From the NCBI RefSeq assembly GCF_021603645.1, contig NZ_BQHJ01000012.1:184806-248805 (forward strand): DNA of 64,000 nt, read 5' to 3'. The position numbers and the translations under genes were made by a program. Of this stretch, positions 34,011 through 43,330 are shown piece after piece; the first letter of the stretch is position 1; each line of letters opens with the position of its first letter. Below the pieces are notes generated by a model that was not told the origin of the DNA, made no database searches, and saw nothing but the letters and a program-made list of their open reading frames with translations. The DNA is from Pseudomonas pseudonitroreducens (GTDB lineage: Bacteria; Pseudomonadota; Gammaproteobacteria; Pseudomonadales; Pseudomonadaceae).

Positions 34011-35162
34011 ATGCCTTCCAGCCGTGAAATCCTCGCCGACCTGATCGCCTTCGACACCGTCAGCCGCAATTCCAACCTGGCGCTGATCCACTACATCCGC
34101 GACTACCTCGCCGGCTTCGGCATCGCCTGCGAGCTGTTCCACGACGCCGAAGGCGGCAAGGCCAACCTCTACGCTACGCTGGGTCCGCAGGATCGCGGCG
34201 GCGTGTGCCTGTCCGGCCACACCGACGTGGTGCCGACCGACGGCCAGCCATGGACGGTCCCACCGTTCGCGCTGACCGAGCGCGATGGTCGCCTCTACGG
34301 GCGCGGCACCGCGGACATGAAGGGCTACATCGCCTGCGTGCTGGCAGCAGTACCGGCGTTTCTCGCCCAGCCGCTGCGCCTGCCGGTGCACCTGGCCTTC
34401 TCCTATGACGAGGAAGTCGGCTGCCTCGGCGTGCGCTCGCTGCTTGCCGCGCTGGAACACCGCGAGCACAAGCCGATGCTCTGCATCATCGGCGAACCCA
34501 CCGAACTCAAGCCGGTGCTCGGCCACAAGGGCAAGCTCGCCATGCGCTGCCAGGTACACGGTGCGCCGTGCCATTCGGCCTATGCGCCGCAGGGCGTGAA
34601 CGCCATCGAGTACGCGGCGAAGCTGATCGGCCGCCTCGGCGAGATCGGCACCCGTCTGGCAGAACCTGCGCGCCACGATCCGCGCTTCGACCCGCCCTAT
34701 TCCACCGTGCAGACCGGTGTGATCAGCGGCGGCCGCGCGCTGAACATCGTGCCCGCCGAATGCCAGTTCGATTTCGAAGTGCGCGCGTTGCCCAGCGACG
34801 ATCCGCAACAGGTCGCCGATGACCTGCGCGCCTTCGCCGAAACCGAGCTGCTGCCGAAGATGCGAGCGGTGAAGGCCGAGACGGATATCCGCTTCAGTGA
34901 AATTTCCGCCTACCCGGCGCTGGTGACCGACCAGCAGACCCAGGCCGCCGAGTTGATTGCACTGCTGAGCGGCTCGCGCGACTTCACCACCGTCGCCTAC
35001 GGCACCGAGGGCGGGCTGTTCCACCAGGCCGGCATCCCCACCGTGGTCTGCGGCCCGGGCAGCATGGACCAGGGCCACAAGCCGGACGAGTTCGTCAGCC
35101 TGGAGCAGTTGGCCAAATGCGATGACATGATGGCGCGGCTGGCGGAGTGGCTGCGCAGCTGA
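34011..35162 (+). CDS. M20 deacylase, acetylornithine deacetylase (ArgE)-like
   Basis: The 383-residue zinc peptidase-family enzyme has metal motifs LSGHTDVVPTDG, GRGTADMKGYIA, the catalytic-Glu pair DEEVGCLGVRS, and C-terminal GTEGGLFHQAGIPTV. The dimerisation lid lies in the middle. It is most like ArgE. With a monooxygenase, RidA and DUF1028 upstream, it more likely deacylates a catabolic intermediate than serves arginine synthesis. That is inference from context. Confidence 0.82.
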   Translation: MPSSREILADLIAFDTVSRNSNLALIHYIRDYLAGFGIACELFHDAEGGKANLYATLGPQDRGGVCLSGHTDVVPTDGQPWTVPPFALTERDGRLYGRGTADMKGYIACVLAAVPAFLAQPLRLPVHLAFSYDEEVGCLGVRSLLAALEHREHKPMLCIIGEPTELKPVLGHKGKLAMRCQVHGAPCHSAYAPQGVNAIEYAAKLIGRLGEIGTRLAEPARHDPRFDPPYSTVQTGVISGGRALNIVPAECQFDFEVRALPSDDPQQVADDLRAFAETELLPKMRAVKAETDIRFSEISAYPALVTDQQTQAAELIALLSGSRDFTTVAYGTEGGLFHQAGIPTVVCGPGSMDQGHKPDEFVSLEQLAKCDDMMARLAEWLRS

Positions 35163-35187
35163 CGCACCGCGCGGTCTACCCGTTTTC

Positions 35188-35269
35188 GTAGGAGCGGACT
35201 GCGTCCGCGATTTGCAACCGGCCTGCTCGGAGCAGCCGGCAACCGATCGCGGATGAATCCGCTGCTACG
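35188..35269. repeat. Facing REP pair (GGACTGCGTCC type, degenerate)
   Basis: GTAGGAGCGGA...CCGCGAT at 35188-35211 faces a diverged copy at about 35246-35269 (GATGAATCCGCTGCTAC). It is downstream of the M20 gene. Confidence 0.8.
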
Positions 35270-35292
35270 AGATACCTCCGCACTTGGGCCAT

Positions 35293-35420
35293 CCCTCACC
35301 CTGGCCCTCTCCCAAGGGGAGAGGGGACCGTTCGGTGCAGGATGAAACCTTCGCGTCAGTCGGCTCCGCCTGCCCCCTCTCCCTGAGGAGCGGGGCGCGC
35401 AGCCAGGGTTGGGGTGAGGG
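35293..35420. repeat. CCCTCACCC-type inverted element, copy 5
   Basis: The full element has CCCTCACCCTGGCCCTCTCC and GGGTTGGGGTGAGGG arms. The right inner arm is the variant GGAGCGGGGCGCGCAGCC seen in inverted form in copy 2. Confidence 0.85.
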
Positions 35421-35550
35421 GGGAAGACGCAGCGACGGACTATCCAGCGAAGACAGTTGCTCCTACAACAGCCAAACCCCTCACGCTGAGCCGGCTGCAC
35501 ATCTGGATCGGAACGCACGGGGGCATACCAGGGTACGGGCTGCCACGTCG

Positions 35551-35616
35551 GTTCGCGAGCAAGCTCGCTCCTACAGGGAGCGATTGCTCTTCGTAGGAGC
35601 GAGCTTGCTCGCGAAC
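35551..35616. repeat. Facing REP pair (GAGCAAGCTCG type)
   Basis: Two 24-bp copies at 35551-35574 and 35593-35616 face each other across 18 bp, just past the end of the leftward HAD gene. Confidence 0.9.
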
Positions 35617-35634
35617 CAACCCCGGTCGAAAGCC

Positions 35635-36279
35635 TCAGGCAAACGCCGCGCGCAATTCGTCCATGCTCACGAAGTAGTGCGCCGGGCTTTCCGCCATCAG
35701 CTCTTCACGGCTGCCGAAGCCGTAGCCGACACCGGCAGCGGACAGGCCATTGCGGTGCGCGCCGATCAGGTCGTGCTTGCGGTCGCCGATCATCAGCGTC
35801 TGCGCCAGGTCCAGCTTCTCGATCCCCAGCAGGTGCTCAATCAGCTCCACCTTGTTGGTGCGCGTGCCGTCCAGTTCGCTGCCGTAGATCACCTTGAAGT
35901 GCTTGGCGAAATCGAAGTGGCGGGCGATTTCCGCGGCGAACACGGTCGGCTTGCTGGTGCAGATGTACAGCGTGCGGCCCTGGCCGCCGAGCAGTTGCAG
36001 CAGCTCGCCGACACCGTCGAATACCTTGTTCTCGTACAGCCCGGTGTCCTTGAAGCGCACGCGGTAGTGGTTCACCGCCTCCCAGGCGCGCGCCTCGTCG
36101 AAGTCGTAGCTGCTCATGAAGCACTGCAGCAACGGTGGGCCGATGAAGTGTTCGAGCTGGCGCAGGTCGGGCTCGTCGATGCCCAGTTGGGCGAGGGCGT
36201 ACTGGATCGAACGGGTGATGCCCTCGCGCGGGTCGGTGAGGGTGCCGTCGAGGTCGAAGAGGATGTTCTGGTAATGCAT
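35635..36279 (-). CDS. HAD phosphatase, phosphoglycolate phosphatase-like
   Basis: The 214-residue haloacid-dehalogenase enzyme has nucleophile D9 and acid D11 (LFDLDGTLTD), motif II CTSKPT, motif III Lys in RTNKVELI, and IGDRKHDLIGA. The cap domain is of the Gph/PgmB class. It probably dephosphorylates a small metabolite. The start at 36279 (MHYQNILFD) fits the family. The longer frame adds a non-homologous tail. Confidence 0.85.
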   Translation of the reverse strand: MHYQNILFDLDGTLTDPREGITRSIQYALAQLGIDEPDLRQLEHFIGPPLLQCFMSSYDFDEARAWEAVNHYRVRFKDTGLYENKVFDGVGELLQLLGGQGRTLYICTSKPTVFAAEIARHFDFAKHFKVIYGSELDGTRTNKVELIEHLLGIEKLDLAQTLMIGDRKHDLIGAHRNGLSAAGVGYGFGSREELMAESPAHYFVSMDELRAAFA

Positions 36280-36365
36280 GGGATCAGCGTCCGGCCGCGA
36301 AAGTCGGGCGGGAAGGATACTGCGCATGACCGCCCGGGCGAAGCGCGAATCGCCGAACGACACCC

Positions 36366-37505
36366 TCAGGGAGCGGAACCCTGCCCCTGGCGCAACACGC
36401 GGAAACCACCGCTGACGTTCACCGGCGGGTCACCGCCGACGCCGTAGGTCTGCACGGGGGCATCCGACTCGGGCTCATCCTCCGGCTGCGCCAACTGGCC
36501 GGCGAGCTTTTCCTGCACGCGGCCGCCGAGGTGATCGACGCCGGCCATCACGCCGCCGTCGGGGTCGCGCATCAGCGCCAGCCACTGCTCGTCGAACGCG
36601 GCGTTGATCTCCTTGCGCAACTGGGTTTCCACCTCGGGCCGCGCGTGGTCGTTGCCGGCCATGCTGAACAGCGTGAAGGCCACGGAGATTACCGACCCGG
36701 CGACCTTGCCAGCCGCGCCGGCCACCACGCCGACAATGCTGCGGTTCTTCAGTTCGTTGACCAGCTTGGCGCTGGTGCGCTGGGCGACCGGCGACACGCC
36801 GCTGACCCTGGTGCCGGCGCCAGCCTTGCCCGACGCCGTGCGGATTTCCTGCATCAACGCGGCAAAGGCCGGGAGCTTGCCGATGTCCTTGGCGTGCACC
36901 ACGTCGTAGAGCGAGGCATCGCGACTGGACGGCGGCCCCAGGCTGATCGCCGGAATCCCCATCAGGTGTTCATCGAAAGCCTTCTGCGGGATGCCGCGGC
37001 GCTGGGGAACTTCCTTCAGCGCGACGGTCAGCAGTTCGACGTAGTGCCGGGTCGCTTTCTCCATCACCGCGTCGGGGTCGACCTGCCTGGCGACCGGGAC
37101 GAGTACCTGCTTGCGGTACTGCTCCTGCAGGTAGACAGCCAGCTTGTCGACAGTGGGGTCGAGGTCACCGTGGGAGCCCATCTTGTACCAGGCGACCTTC
37201 ATACCGAGCCATTGCTGGGTCCAGTAGCTGGAGAACCAGGGAATGAATTTTTCGTCGGTGCGCTGGTAGACCAGGTCCATCCACTGCTGCATGGCTTCTT
37301 CGGCGTAGGCGCGGGCCTGGGAAGTGGCGGCCAGGGAGGCGGCGCCGATGTCGGCATCGACCTGGCGCCAGGTGGCCTCGGTGAGCGGAGCAGTGGGTGC
37401 GGCGGGGTGATGGGCACAACCGCCCAGCGCCAGCAGAAGCAGCGCAACGACACCGCCACGCCGCCAGGGTGAAACGGTGGAGCAGAAAGAGCACAGACTG
37501 TTCAT
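36366..37505 (-). CDS. Large predicted lipoprotein of unknown function
   Basis: The 379-residue protein has a signal peptide (VVALLLLALGG) and a lipobox GGC (Cys near 30). An extended helical body follows. A glycine/alanine-rich segment near the middle (VGVVAGAAGKVAGSVISVAF) could insert in a membrane, as in colicin-like or pore-associated proteins. It lies 86 bp upstream of the HAD gene in the same direction. No family is recognised with confidence. Confidence 0.7.
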   Translation of the reverse strand: MNSLCSFCSTVSPWRRGGVVALLLLALGGCAHHPAAPTAPLTEATWRQVDADIGAASLAATSQARAYAEEAMQQWMDLVYQRTDEKFIPWFSSYWTQQWLGMKVAWYKMGSHGDLDPTVDKLAVYLQEQYRKQVLVPVARQVDPDAVMEKATRHYVELLTVALKEVPQRRGIPQKAFDEHLMGIPAISLGPPSSRDASLYDVVHAKDIGKLPAFAALMQEIRTASGKAGAGTRVSGVSPVAQRTSAKLVNELKNRSIVGVVAGAAGKVAGSVISVAFTLFSMAGNDHARPEVETQLRKEINAAFDEQWLALMRDPDGGVMAGVDHLGGRVQEKLAGQLAQPEDEPESDAPVQTYGVGGDPPVNVSGGFRVLRQGQGSAP

Positions 37506-37642
37506 CGCCGCCCGCCGGCTCGGCGGCGTCCCCGGCGCCGCCTGCTACTGACTTCGGCCGGGCACGCCCTGGCGTCCGGTCACCTTGGCTCAGTATAGGG
37601 CGCGAGGTCTGGCGCGGCGGGCCGTCCGGCGGTTCGGCCGGG

Positions 37643-37709
37643 GTTCGCGAGCAAGCTCGCTCCTACAGGAAGCCACGCGCTCTTTGTAGGAGCGAGCTTG
37701 CTCGCGAAC
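37643..37709. repeat. Facing REP pair (GAGCAAGCTCG type)
   Basis: Copies at 37643-37666 and 37686-37709 lie in the gap 37506-37754, between the lipoprotein start and the carbonic-anhydrase stop. No gene is seen. Confidence 0.9.
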
Positions 37710-37754
37710 CGCCCAACCCAATAAGCACGATCAGAACGTAGGACGCAGGTGCGA

Positions 37755-38297
37755 TCAGCCCGCAAACCCCTCGGCAATGTGCTGATCCTTGAGCTTCACG
37801 TAGTTGCCGGCGGTATAGCTGAAGAACGCCCGCTCCTTGTCCGTCAGCGGGCGGGCTTTCTTCACCGGGCTGCCGACATAGAGGTAGCCGCTCTCCAGTA
37901 CCTTGCCCGGCGGCACCAGGCTGCCGGCGCCGAGGATCACCTCGTCCTCGATCACCGCACCGTCCATCACGATGGACCCCATGCCGACCAGGATGCGGCT
38001 GCCGATGCTGCAGCCATGCAGCAGCACCTTGTGACCGATGGTCACCTCGTCGCCGATGGTCAGCGGGAAGCCGTCCGGGTTGAACGGGCCGGCGTGGGTG
38101 ATGTGCAGCACGCTGCCATCCTGCACGCTGGTACGCGCGCCGATGCGGATACGGTGCATGTCGCCGCGGATCACCACCAGCGGCCAGACCGAGCTGTCGG
38201 CGCCGATCTCGACGTCACCAATGACCACGGCGCTGGTGTCGACGAAGACGCGCTCGCCGAAAGATGGCGTTTTGCCCTGATAGGTTCGAATCGTCAC
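37755..38297 (-). CDS. Gamma-carbonic-anhydrase family protein (YrdA-like)
   Basis: The 180-residue left-handed beta-helix has repeated hexapeptides (VVIGDVEIGADSSVWPLVVI, IGDEVTIG, VILGAG) and the metal-type histidines in LHITHAG and IGHKVLLHG. It belongs to the gamma-CA/YrdA/PaaY group. Zinc binding and weak anhydrase activity are known for relatives. GTG 38297 is taken as start because CAGGAAAG lies about seven bases upstream. The upstream ATG at 38372 would enter the prlC leader. Confidence 0.82.
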   Translation of the reverse strand: MTIRTYQGKTPSFGERVFVDTSAVVIGDVEIGADSSVWPLVVIRGDMHRIRIGARTSVQDGSVLHITHAGPFNPDGFPLTIGDEVTIGHKVLLHGCSIGSRILVGMGSIVMDGAVIEDEVILGAGSLVPPGKVLESGYLYVGSPVKKARPLTDKERAFFSYTAGNYVKLKDQHIAEGFAG

Positions 38298-38373
38298 GAT
38301 AGCTTTCCTGTGGCTGCGGATAGGTCCGATTGTATTTAAGATGGCCAGGTGTTTCTTCAGCCAAGGTGCCACC

Positions 38374-40419
38374 GTGAGCGCGAATCCTCTTCTGCAGAGC
38401 TACGACCTGCCGCCCTTCTCGTCCATTCGCCCCGAGCACGTGAAGCCGGCCATCGAGCAGATCCTCGCCGACAACCGCGCAGCCATCGCGCGCATCCTCG
38501 CCCAGCAGAACGGCACCCCGACCTGGGCCGGCCTGGTGCTGGCCATGGACGAACTGCATGACCGCCTGGGCAAGGCCTGGAGCCCGGTCAGCCACCTCAA
38601 CGCGGTGTGCAACAGCGCCGAGTTGCGCGACGCCTATGAAGGCTGCCTGCCGCTGCTGTCCGCCTACTGGACCGAACTGGGGCAGAACCCCGAGCTGTTC
38701 AAGGCCTACGAGGCGCTCGCCAGCAGCCCCGAGTCGAAAGGCTACGACGTCGCCCAGAAGACCATCCTCGAACACGCCCTGCGTGACTTCCGTCTGTCGG
38801 GTATCGACCTGCCGGCGGACCAGCAGCAGCGCTACGCGGAAATCCAGACGCGCCTGTCCGAGCTGGGCAGCCGCTTCTCCAACCAGTTGCTGGACGCCAC
38901 CCAGGCCTGGACCAAGCACGTCACCGACGAAGCCGCCCTCGACGGCCTGACCGACTCGGCCAAGGCGCAGATGCAGGCTGCCGCGCAGGCCAAGGAACTC
39001 GACGGCTGGCTGATCAGCCTGGAGTTCCCCAGCTACTACGCGGTGATGACCTACGCCGAAGACCGCGCCCTGCGCGAAGAGGTCTACGCCGCGTACTGCA
39101 CCCGCGCCTCCGACCAGGGCCCGAATGCCGGGCAGAACGACAACGGCCCGGTAATGCAGGAAATCCTCGACCTGCGCCAGGAACTGTCGCACCTGCTGGG
39201 CTTCAAGAACTTCGCCGAGCTGTCGCTGGCGACCAAGATGGCCGAGACGCCGGAGCAGGTGCTGAACTTCCTCCGCGACCTGGCCGTGCGCAGCAAGCCC
39301 TTCGCCGCCCAGGACCTGGAGCAGCTCAAGGCCTACGCCGCCGAGCAGGGCTGCCCGAACCTGTCGAGCTGGGACGCCAGCTACTTCGGCGAGAAGCTGC
39401 GCGAGGCGCGCTACAGCGTGTCCCAGGAAGCCCTGCGCGAGTACTTCCCGATCGACAAGGTGCTCTCCGGCCTGTTCGCCATCGTGCAGAAGCTCTACGG
39501 CATCCAGATTCGCGAACTGAACGACTTCGAGCGCTGGCACCCGGACGTGCGCCTGTTCGAGATCGAAGAAAACGGCCAGCACGTCGGCCGCTTCTACTTC
39601 GACCTCTACGCCCGCGCCAACAAGCGCGGCGGCGCCTGGATGGACGGCGCCCGCGACCGTCGCCGCACCGCCGGCGGCGACCTGCAGGCGCCGGTGGCCT
39701 ACCTGGTATGCAACTTCACCCCGGCGGTCGGCGGCAAGCCGGCGCTGCTGACCCACGATGAAGTCACCACCCTGTTCCACGAATTCGGCCACGGCCTGCA
39801 CCACCTGCTGACCCGCGTCGAGCACGCCGGCGCCTCGGGCATCAACGGTGTGGCCTGGGACGCGGTGGAGCTGCCCAGCCAGTTCATGGAGAACTGGTGC
39901 TGGGAGCCGGAAGGCCTGGCACTGATCTCCGGCCACTACGAAACCGACGCGCCGCTGCCGCAGGACCTGCTGGAGAAGATGCTCGCCGCGAAAAACTTCC
40001 AGTCCGGCCTGATGATGGTCCGCCAGCTGGAGTTCTCGCTGTTCGACTTCGAGCTGCACGCCACCCATGGCGACGGCCGCAGCGTGCTCGAGGTGATCGA
40101 GGCGATCCGCGCTGAAGTCGCGGTGATGCGCCCGCCGGCGTACAACCGTTTCGCCAACAGCTTCGCGCACATCTTCGCCGGCGGTTACGCGGCCGGTTAC
40201 TACAGCTACAAGTGGGCCGAGGTGCTGTCCGCCGACGCCTTCTCGCGCTTCGAGGAAGAAGGCGTGCTCAACCCGGCGACTGGCGCGGCCTTCCGCGACG
40301 CGATCCTGGCCAAGGGCGGCTCCCAGGAGCCGATGGCGCTGTTCGTCGCCTTCCGTGGCCGCGAGCCGTCCATCGACGCCCTGCTGCGCCACTCCGGCCT
40401 GTCCGAGGAGGCAGCCTGA
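38374..40419 (+). CDS. prlC: Oligopeptidase A
   Basis: The 681-residue M3 metallopeptidase has the zinc motif HEFGH at 469-473 (TLFHEFGHGLHHLL) and the downstream Glu ligand region ASGINGVAWDAVELPSQ. It degrades cytosolic peptides, including cleaved signal peptides. GTG 38374 follows AAGGTG and gives SANPLLQSYDLPPFS, the normal N-terminus. It overlaps the next gene by one base (TGATG). Confidence 0.92.
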   Translation: MSANPLLQSYDLPPFSSIRPEHVKPAIEQILADNRAAIARILAQQNGTPTWAGLVLAMDELHDRLGKAWSPVSHLNAVCNSAELRDAYEGCLPLLSAYWTELGQNPELFKAYEALASSPESKGYDVAQKTILEHALRDFRLSGIDLPADQQQRYAEIQTRLSELGSRFSNQLLDATQAWTKHVTDEAALDGLTDSAKAQMQAAAQAKELDGWLISLEFPSYYAVMTYAEDRALREEVYAAYCTRASDQGPNAGQNDNGPVMQEILDLRQELSHLLGFKNFAELSLATKMAETPEQVLNFLRDLAVRSKPFAAQDLEQLKAYAAEQGCPNLSSWDASYFGEKLREARYSVSQEALREYFPIDKVLSGLFAIVQKLYGIQIRELNDFERWHPDVRLFEIEENGQHVGRFYFDLYARANKRGGAWMDGARDRRRTAGGDLQAPVAYLVCNFTPAVGGKPALLTHDEVTTLFHEFGHGLHHLLTRVEHAGASGINGVAWDAVELPSQFMENWCWEPEGLALISGHYETDAPLPQDLLEKMLAAKNFQSGLMMVRQLEFSLFDFELHATHGDGRSVLEVIEAIRAEVAVMRPPAYNRFANSFAHIFAGGYAAGYYSYKWAEVLSADAFSRFEEEGVLNPATGAAFRDAILAKGGSQEPMALFVAFRGREPSIDALLRHSGLSEEAA

Positions 40420-40688
40420 TGAGCGAAGTGAAGAAACGCTTCATCGCCGGGGCCGTCTGCCCGGCCTGCAGCGAGCAGGACAAGATCGTCATGTGGGACG
40501 TCGACGGCGTACCGCACCGTGAGTGCGTGGCCTGCGGCTACGCCGACACCCTCAACGCCCAGGGCCAGTCGGTGCCGAAAGAGCTGTCCACCCGCGTCAA
40601 CACCAGCGCGCTGGAAAAGCCCAAGGACCCGAAGGTGCAGGGCGTGCAGTTCTTCCCTAATCCGAAGCTGAAAAAGCCTGCGGAATAG
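40419..40688 (+). CDS. YheV-like zinc-ribbon protein
   Basis: The 89-residue protein has a CPAC...CVAC zinc ribbon (residues about 14-39) and a basic tail. YheV family proteins are encoded next to prlC in many gammaproteobacteria. Translation is coupled to prlC by the TGATG overlap. The function is unknown. Confidence 0.85.
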   Translation: MSEVKKRFIAGAVCPACSEQDKIVMWDVDGVPHRECVACGYADTLNAQGQSVPKELSTRVNTSALEKPKDPKVQGVQFFPNPKLKKPAE

Positions 40689-40710
40689 CGCCCAGTTGCT
40701 GCGAAGAAAA

Positions 40711-40733
40711 TGCCCCGGCTCGCCGGGGCATTT
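40711..40733 (+). terminator. Terminator of the prlC operon
   Basis: TGCCCCGGC (40711-40719) and GCCGGGGCA (40722-40730) are followed by TTTCTATTTC. It lies 22 bases after the YheV-like stop. Confidence 0.85.
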
Positions 40734-40752
40734 CTATTTCATCGGTTCAAGC

Positions 40753-40797
40753 TTGTCAGTACGCCTTATAGTGACCAAAATTTGATCCATTATTTGG
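40753..40797 (+). promoter_or_regulatory. Candidate promoter/operator of the toxin-antitoxin pair
   Basis: TTGTCA (40753-40758) lies 17 bases before CAAAAT (40776-40781). An imperfect inverted repeat CCAAAAT...ATTATTTGG overlaps the -10 and could be the antitoxin's own operator. The match is moderate. Confidence 0.4.
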
Positions 40798-40807
40798 AGC
40801 TATTTCT

Positions 40808-41053
40808 ATGCAGACCTTGCTTGCCAATACCGCTGTCAGCGTTTCTGAACTGAAGAAAAACCCTTCCGCCGTGCTGGCAGAATCCGGCGGCGAGCCGGTC
40901 GCGGTGCTCAATCACAACAAGGTGATGGGTTACATGGTGCCGGCGGAGCTATTCGAGTCGATCCTTGATCGCCTGGAAGATCTGGAGCTGGCGGAAATTG
41001 CTCGCGCGCGGCTAGGCGACAAAGGCATTCCGGTATCACTCGATGACCTATGA
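40808..41053 (+). CDS. Type II antitoxin, Phd/YefM-like
   Basis: The 81-residue protein has the Phd/YefM N-terminal DNA-binding fold (VSVSELKKNPSAVLAESGGE, PVAVLNHNKVMGYMVP) and a helical tail that should wrap the toxin. It is cytosolic and autoregulatory by family. The stop overlaps the toxin start by 11 bp. Confidence 0.88.
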   Translation: MQTLLANTAVSVSELKKNPSAVLAESGGEPVAVLNHNKVMGYMVPAELFESILDRLEDLELAEIARARLGDKGIPVSLDDL

Positions 41054-41327
41054 GCTGGAGTTTCTGCCAGCCGCACTGAAGGAGTGGCGCACACTGGGCC
41101 ATACGGTGCGCGAGCAGTTCAAACGAAAGCTTGACGAGCGCCTGAGCAATCCTCGCGTCCAGGCCGACACCCTCCACGGGCTGCCGAACCACTACAAGAT
41201 CAAGCTGCGCTCGGCGGGTTACCGCTTGGTCTACCGCATCGAGGAGTACCGCGTCGTCGTCACGGTTGTCGCCATCGGCAGACGAGAGCGCGGTGAGGTC
41301 TACAGCACAGCCGCGCAGCGGCGCTGA
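41043..41327 (+). CDS. RelE-family toxin
   Basis: The 94-residue RelE/ParE-fold protein begins MTYELEFLPAALKEW and has LHGLPNHYKIKLRSAGYRLVY and VVVAIGRR-like ends. It retains the Arg/Lys-rich core of ribosome-dependent mRNA interferases. It is translationally coupled to the upstream antitoxin. Activity cannot be proven from sequence. Confidence 0.88.
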   Translation: MTYELEFLPAALKEWRTLGHTVREQFKRKLDERLSNPRVQADTLHGLPNHYKIKLRSAGYRLVYRIEEYRVVVTVVAIGRRERGEVYSTAAQRR

Positions 41328-41522
41328 AGTTGCGATAGTCAGACCGCCAAAACTTCCGACGTCAGCATTGGTATCAAGGAACCACTCATCAGAGCCGTCA
41401 TAGCATGGACTCCCGCTCGTCCGGCCAGCCCATGATCGCCATGGCCGGCTAGTCTTCAGAGCATCACCTCAAGGAGTCCGCCGTGGCCCAGACGTTCCCA
41501 CCAACCCGAAGGAAGCCCTCAC

Positions 41523-43145
41523 GTGCTTGACCGCTTTGGCATGCTGGAGGTGATGCGCGCCTCGCGGCTGACCCAGTTCCCGATCAGCCCTGTGCTGCGC
41601 GAAACCCACGGTTTCAAGGGACGGCTGACGTTCTTCCTGCTGCTGGCGGCAGCGCTGGTCTTCACCTTCGCCGCGCTCGGCCACGACATCCGCGCCAGCG
41701 GCACGCACCTGGAGCCGGGCTGGTCGGTGGTGGTGCTGGTGGTAGCCCTGCTGATCGCCCTGGGCTTCGAATTCATCAACGGCTTCCATGACACGGCCAA
41801 CGCGGTGGCCACGGTCATCTATACCAATGCACTGCCGCCGCGCTTCGCGGTGGCCTGGTCGGGATTGTGGAATTTTCTCGGGGTGCTCTTTTCCAGCGGT
41901 GCGGTGGCCTTTGCCATCGTTTCGCTGCTGCCGCTGGACCTGCTGCTGAAGGTCGATAGCAGCGCCGGCCTGGCGATGATCTTCGCCCTGCTGATCGCCT
42001 CGATCCTGTGGAACCTCGGCACCTGGTGGCTGGGGCTGCCGGTGTCGTCCTCGCACACCCTGATCGGCTCCATCGTCGGCATCGGCCTGGCCCACGGCGC
42101 CATGGCCGGGCACATCGGGTTGTCGGGCAATGCCTGGTCGCAACTGACCACCGTGGGTTATGCGCTGTTCCTCTCGCCGCTGGTGGGCTTCTTCGCGGCC
42201 TTCGTGTTGCTGCGGGTGATGAGCTCGACGATCCGCAACCGCGCGCTGTTCCATGCGCCAGAGGGCCGCACACCGCCGCCGCGGTGGATTCGCGCCATCC
42301 TGATCCTCACCTGCACCGGCGTCTCCTTCGCCCACGGTTCCAACGACGGGCAGAAAGGCATCGGCCTGATCATGCTGATCCTCATCGCCACCGTTCCGCT
42401 GGCTTTCGCGGTCGACCGCGGGCACTCCCCGGAGCAGGCACAGCGACTGCTGGCGCTGACCCAGGCGAGCCAGGAGCAGTTGCACCGCTTCGGCGGCAGC
42501 CCGGCGGCGGACCCGCGCCGGACACTGCTGGGCTATCAGGAGGACGAAAGAGTCCGACCGGAACTGCTGCCCTCGCTGGCCAGCGTGATCAGCGACATCG
42601 GCGCACGCCTGCAACGCCATGGGCAGATGGCCAAGGTGCCCGCCGAGGAAGTGCAGGATCTGCGCAATGACCTTTACCTGACCCTGGAAACCATCCGCCT
42701 GCTGGACCGCAGCGACCAGCAGTTCGAGCTGGAAACCTGGAGCAGCCTGCAGGCGCTGCGTCATGAAGGTGACCGGGCGATTCGCTTCATCCCGGTGTGG
42801 GTCAAGGTCGCCGTGGCCCTCGCCTTGGGCCTGGGCACGCTGGTGGGTTGGCGGCGCATCGTCACCACGGTCGGCGAAGGCATCGGCAAGACGCCACTGA
42901 CTTATGCACAGGGCGCTTCGGCGCAACTGGTCGCCATGCTCACCATCGGCGCGGCAGATGGCTTCGGCCTGCCTGTGTCGACGACCCAGGTGCTCTCCTC
43001 CGGCGTGGCCGGCACCATGGCCGCCAACGGCAGCGGCCTGCAGTGGCCGACCATCCGCAACATGCTGCTGGCCTGGGTGCTGACGCTGCCAGCCGCCATC
43101 GGCCTGGCAGCGGGGTTGTACTGGTTGTTCATCCGGCTGCTGTAG
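41523..43145 (+). CDS. Inorganic phosphate transporter, PiT family
   Basis: The 540-residue inner-membrane protein has the duplicated PiT signatures EFINGFHDTANAVATVIYT (N-half) and FAHGSNDGQKGIGLIMLI (C-half). A roughly 150-residue cytosolic insert separates groups of helices. It imports phosphate by ion symport and is a low-affinity system in relatives. The start is GTG 41523, with AGGAAG six bases upstream. Confidence 0.88.
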   Translation: MLDRFGMLEVMRASRLTQFPISPVLRETHGFKGRLTFFLLLAAALVFTFAALGHDIRASGTHLEPGWSVVVLVVALLIALGFEFINGFHDTANAVATVIYTNALPPRFAVAWSGLWNFLGVLFSSGAVAFAIVSLLPLDLLLKVDSSAGLAMIFALLIASILWNLGTWWLGLPVSSSHTLIGSIVGIGLAHGAMAGHIGLSGNAWSQLTTVGYALFLSPLVGFFAAFVLLRVMSSTIRNRALFHAPEGRTPPPRWIRAILILTCTGVSFAHGSNDGQKGIGLIMLILIATVPLAFAVDRGHSPEQAQRLLALTQASQEQLHRFGGSPAADPRRTLLGYQEDERVRPELLPSLASVISDIGARLQRHGQMAKVPAEEVQDLRNDLYLTLETIRLLDRSDQQFELETWSSLQALRHEGDRAIRFIPVWVKVAVALALGLGTLVGWRRIVTTVGEGIGKTPLTYAQGASAQLVAMLTIGAADGFGLPVSTTQVLSSGVAGTMAANGSGLQWPTIRNMLLAWVLTLPAAIGLAAGLYWLFIRLL

Positions 43146-43155
43146 GCCCTCTTTC

Positions 43156-43233
43156 GTAGGAGCGAGCTTGCTCGCGAACCGCTTGGCTCCCGAGCAGCCG
43201 GGAAACTCTGTTCGCGAGCAAGCTCGCTCCTAC
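43156..43233. repeat. Facing REP pair (GAGCTTGCTCG type)
   Basis: Copies at 43156-43179 and 43210-43233 are the last REPs of the window. None occurs in the integrated element beyond 43556. Confidence 0.9.
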
Positions 43234-43292
43234 AATAGCTTCGGTCCGACCGCCGAGCAGTTATTGCTGGCTGTGGAAAACTCCGTGGATTA

Positions 43293-43308
43293 CTGTATTT
43301 ATATACAG
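43293..43308 (+). promoter_or_regulatory. LexA (SOS) box
   Basis: CTGTATTTATATACAG fits CTG-N10-CAG with an AT-rich centre, the LexA consensus of Pseudomonas. It lies 22 bp before the radical SAM start. The P. aeruginosa ortholog PA0069 is reported as a LexA-regulon member. Confidence 0.9.
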
Positions 43309-43330
43309 CATTTCTTCAGAGCTTTCCCAC

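Noticed and set aside
38215-40392. 725-codon open frame antisense to prlC
   Set aside because: Mirror frame of prlC caused by GC-rich third positions; no start context or family.
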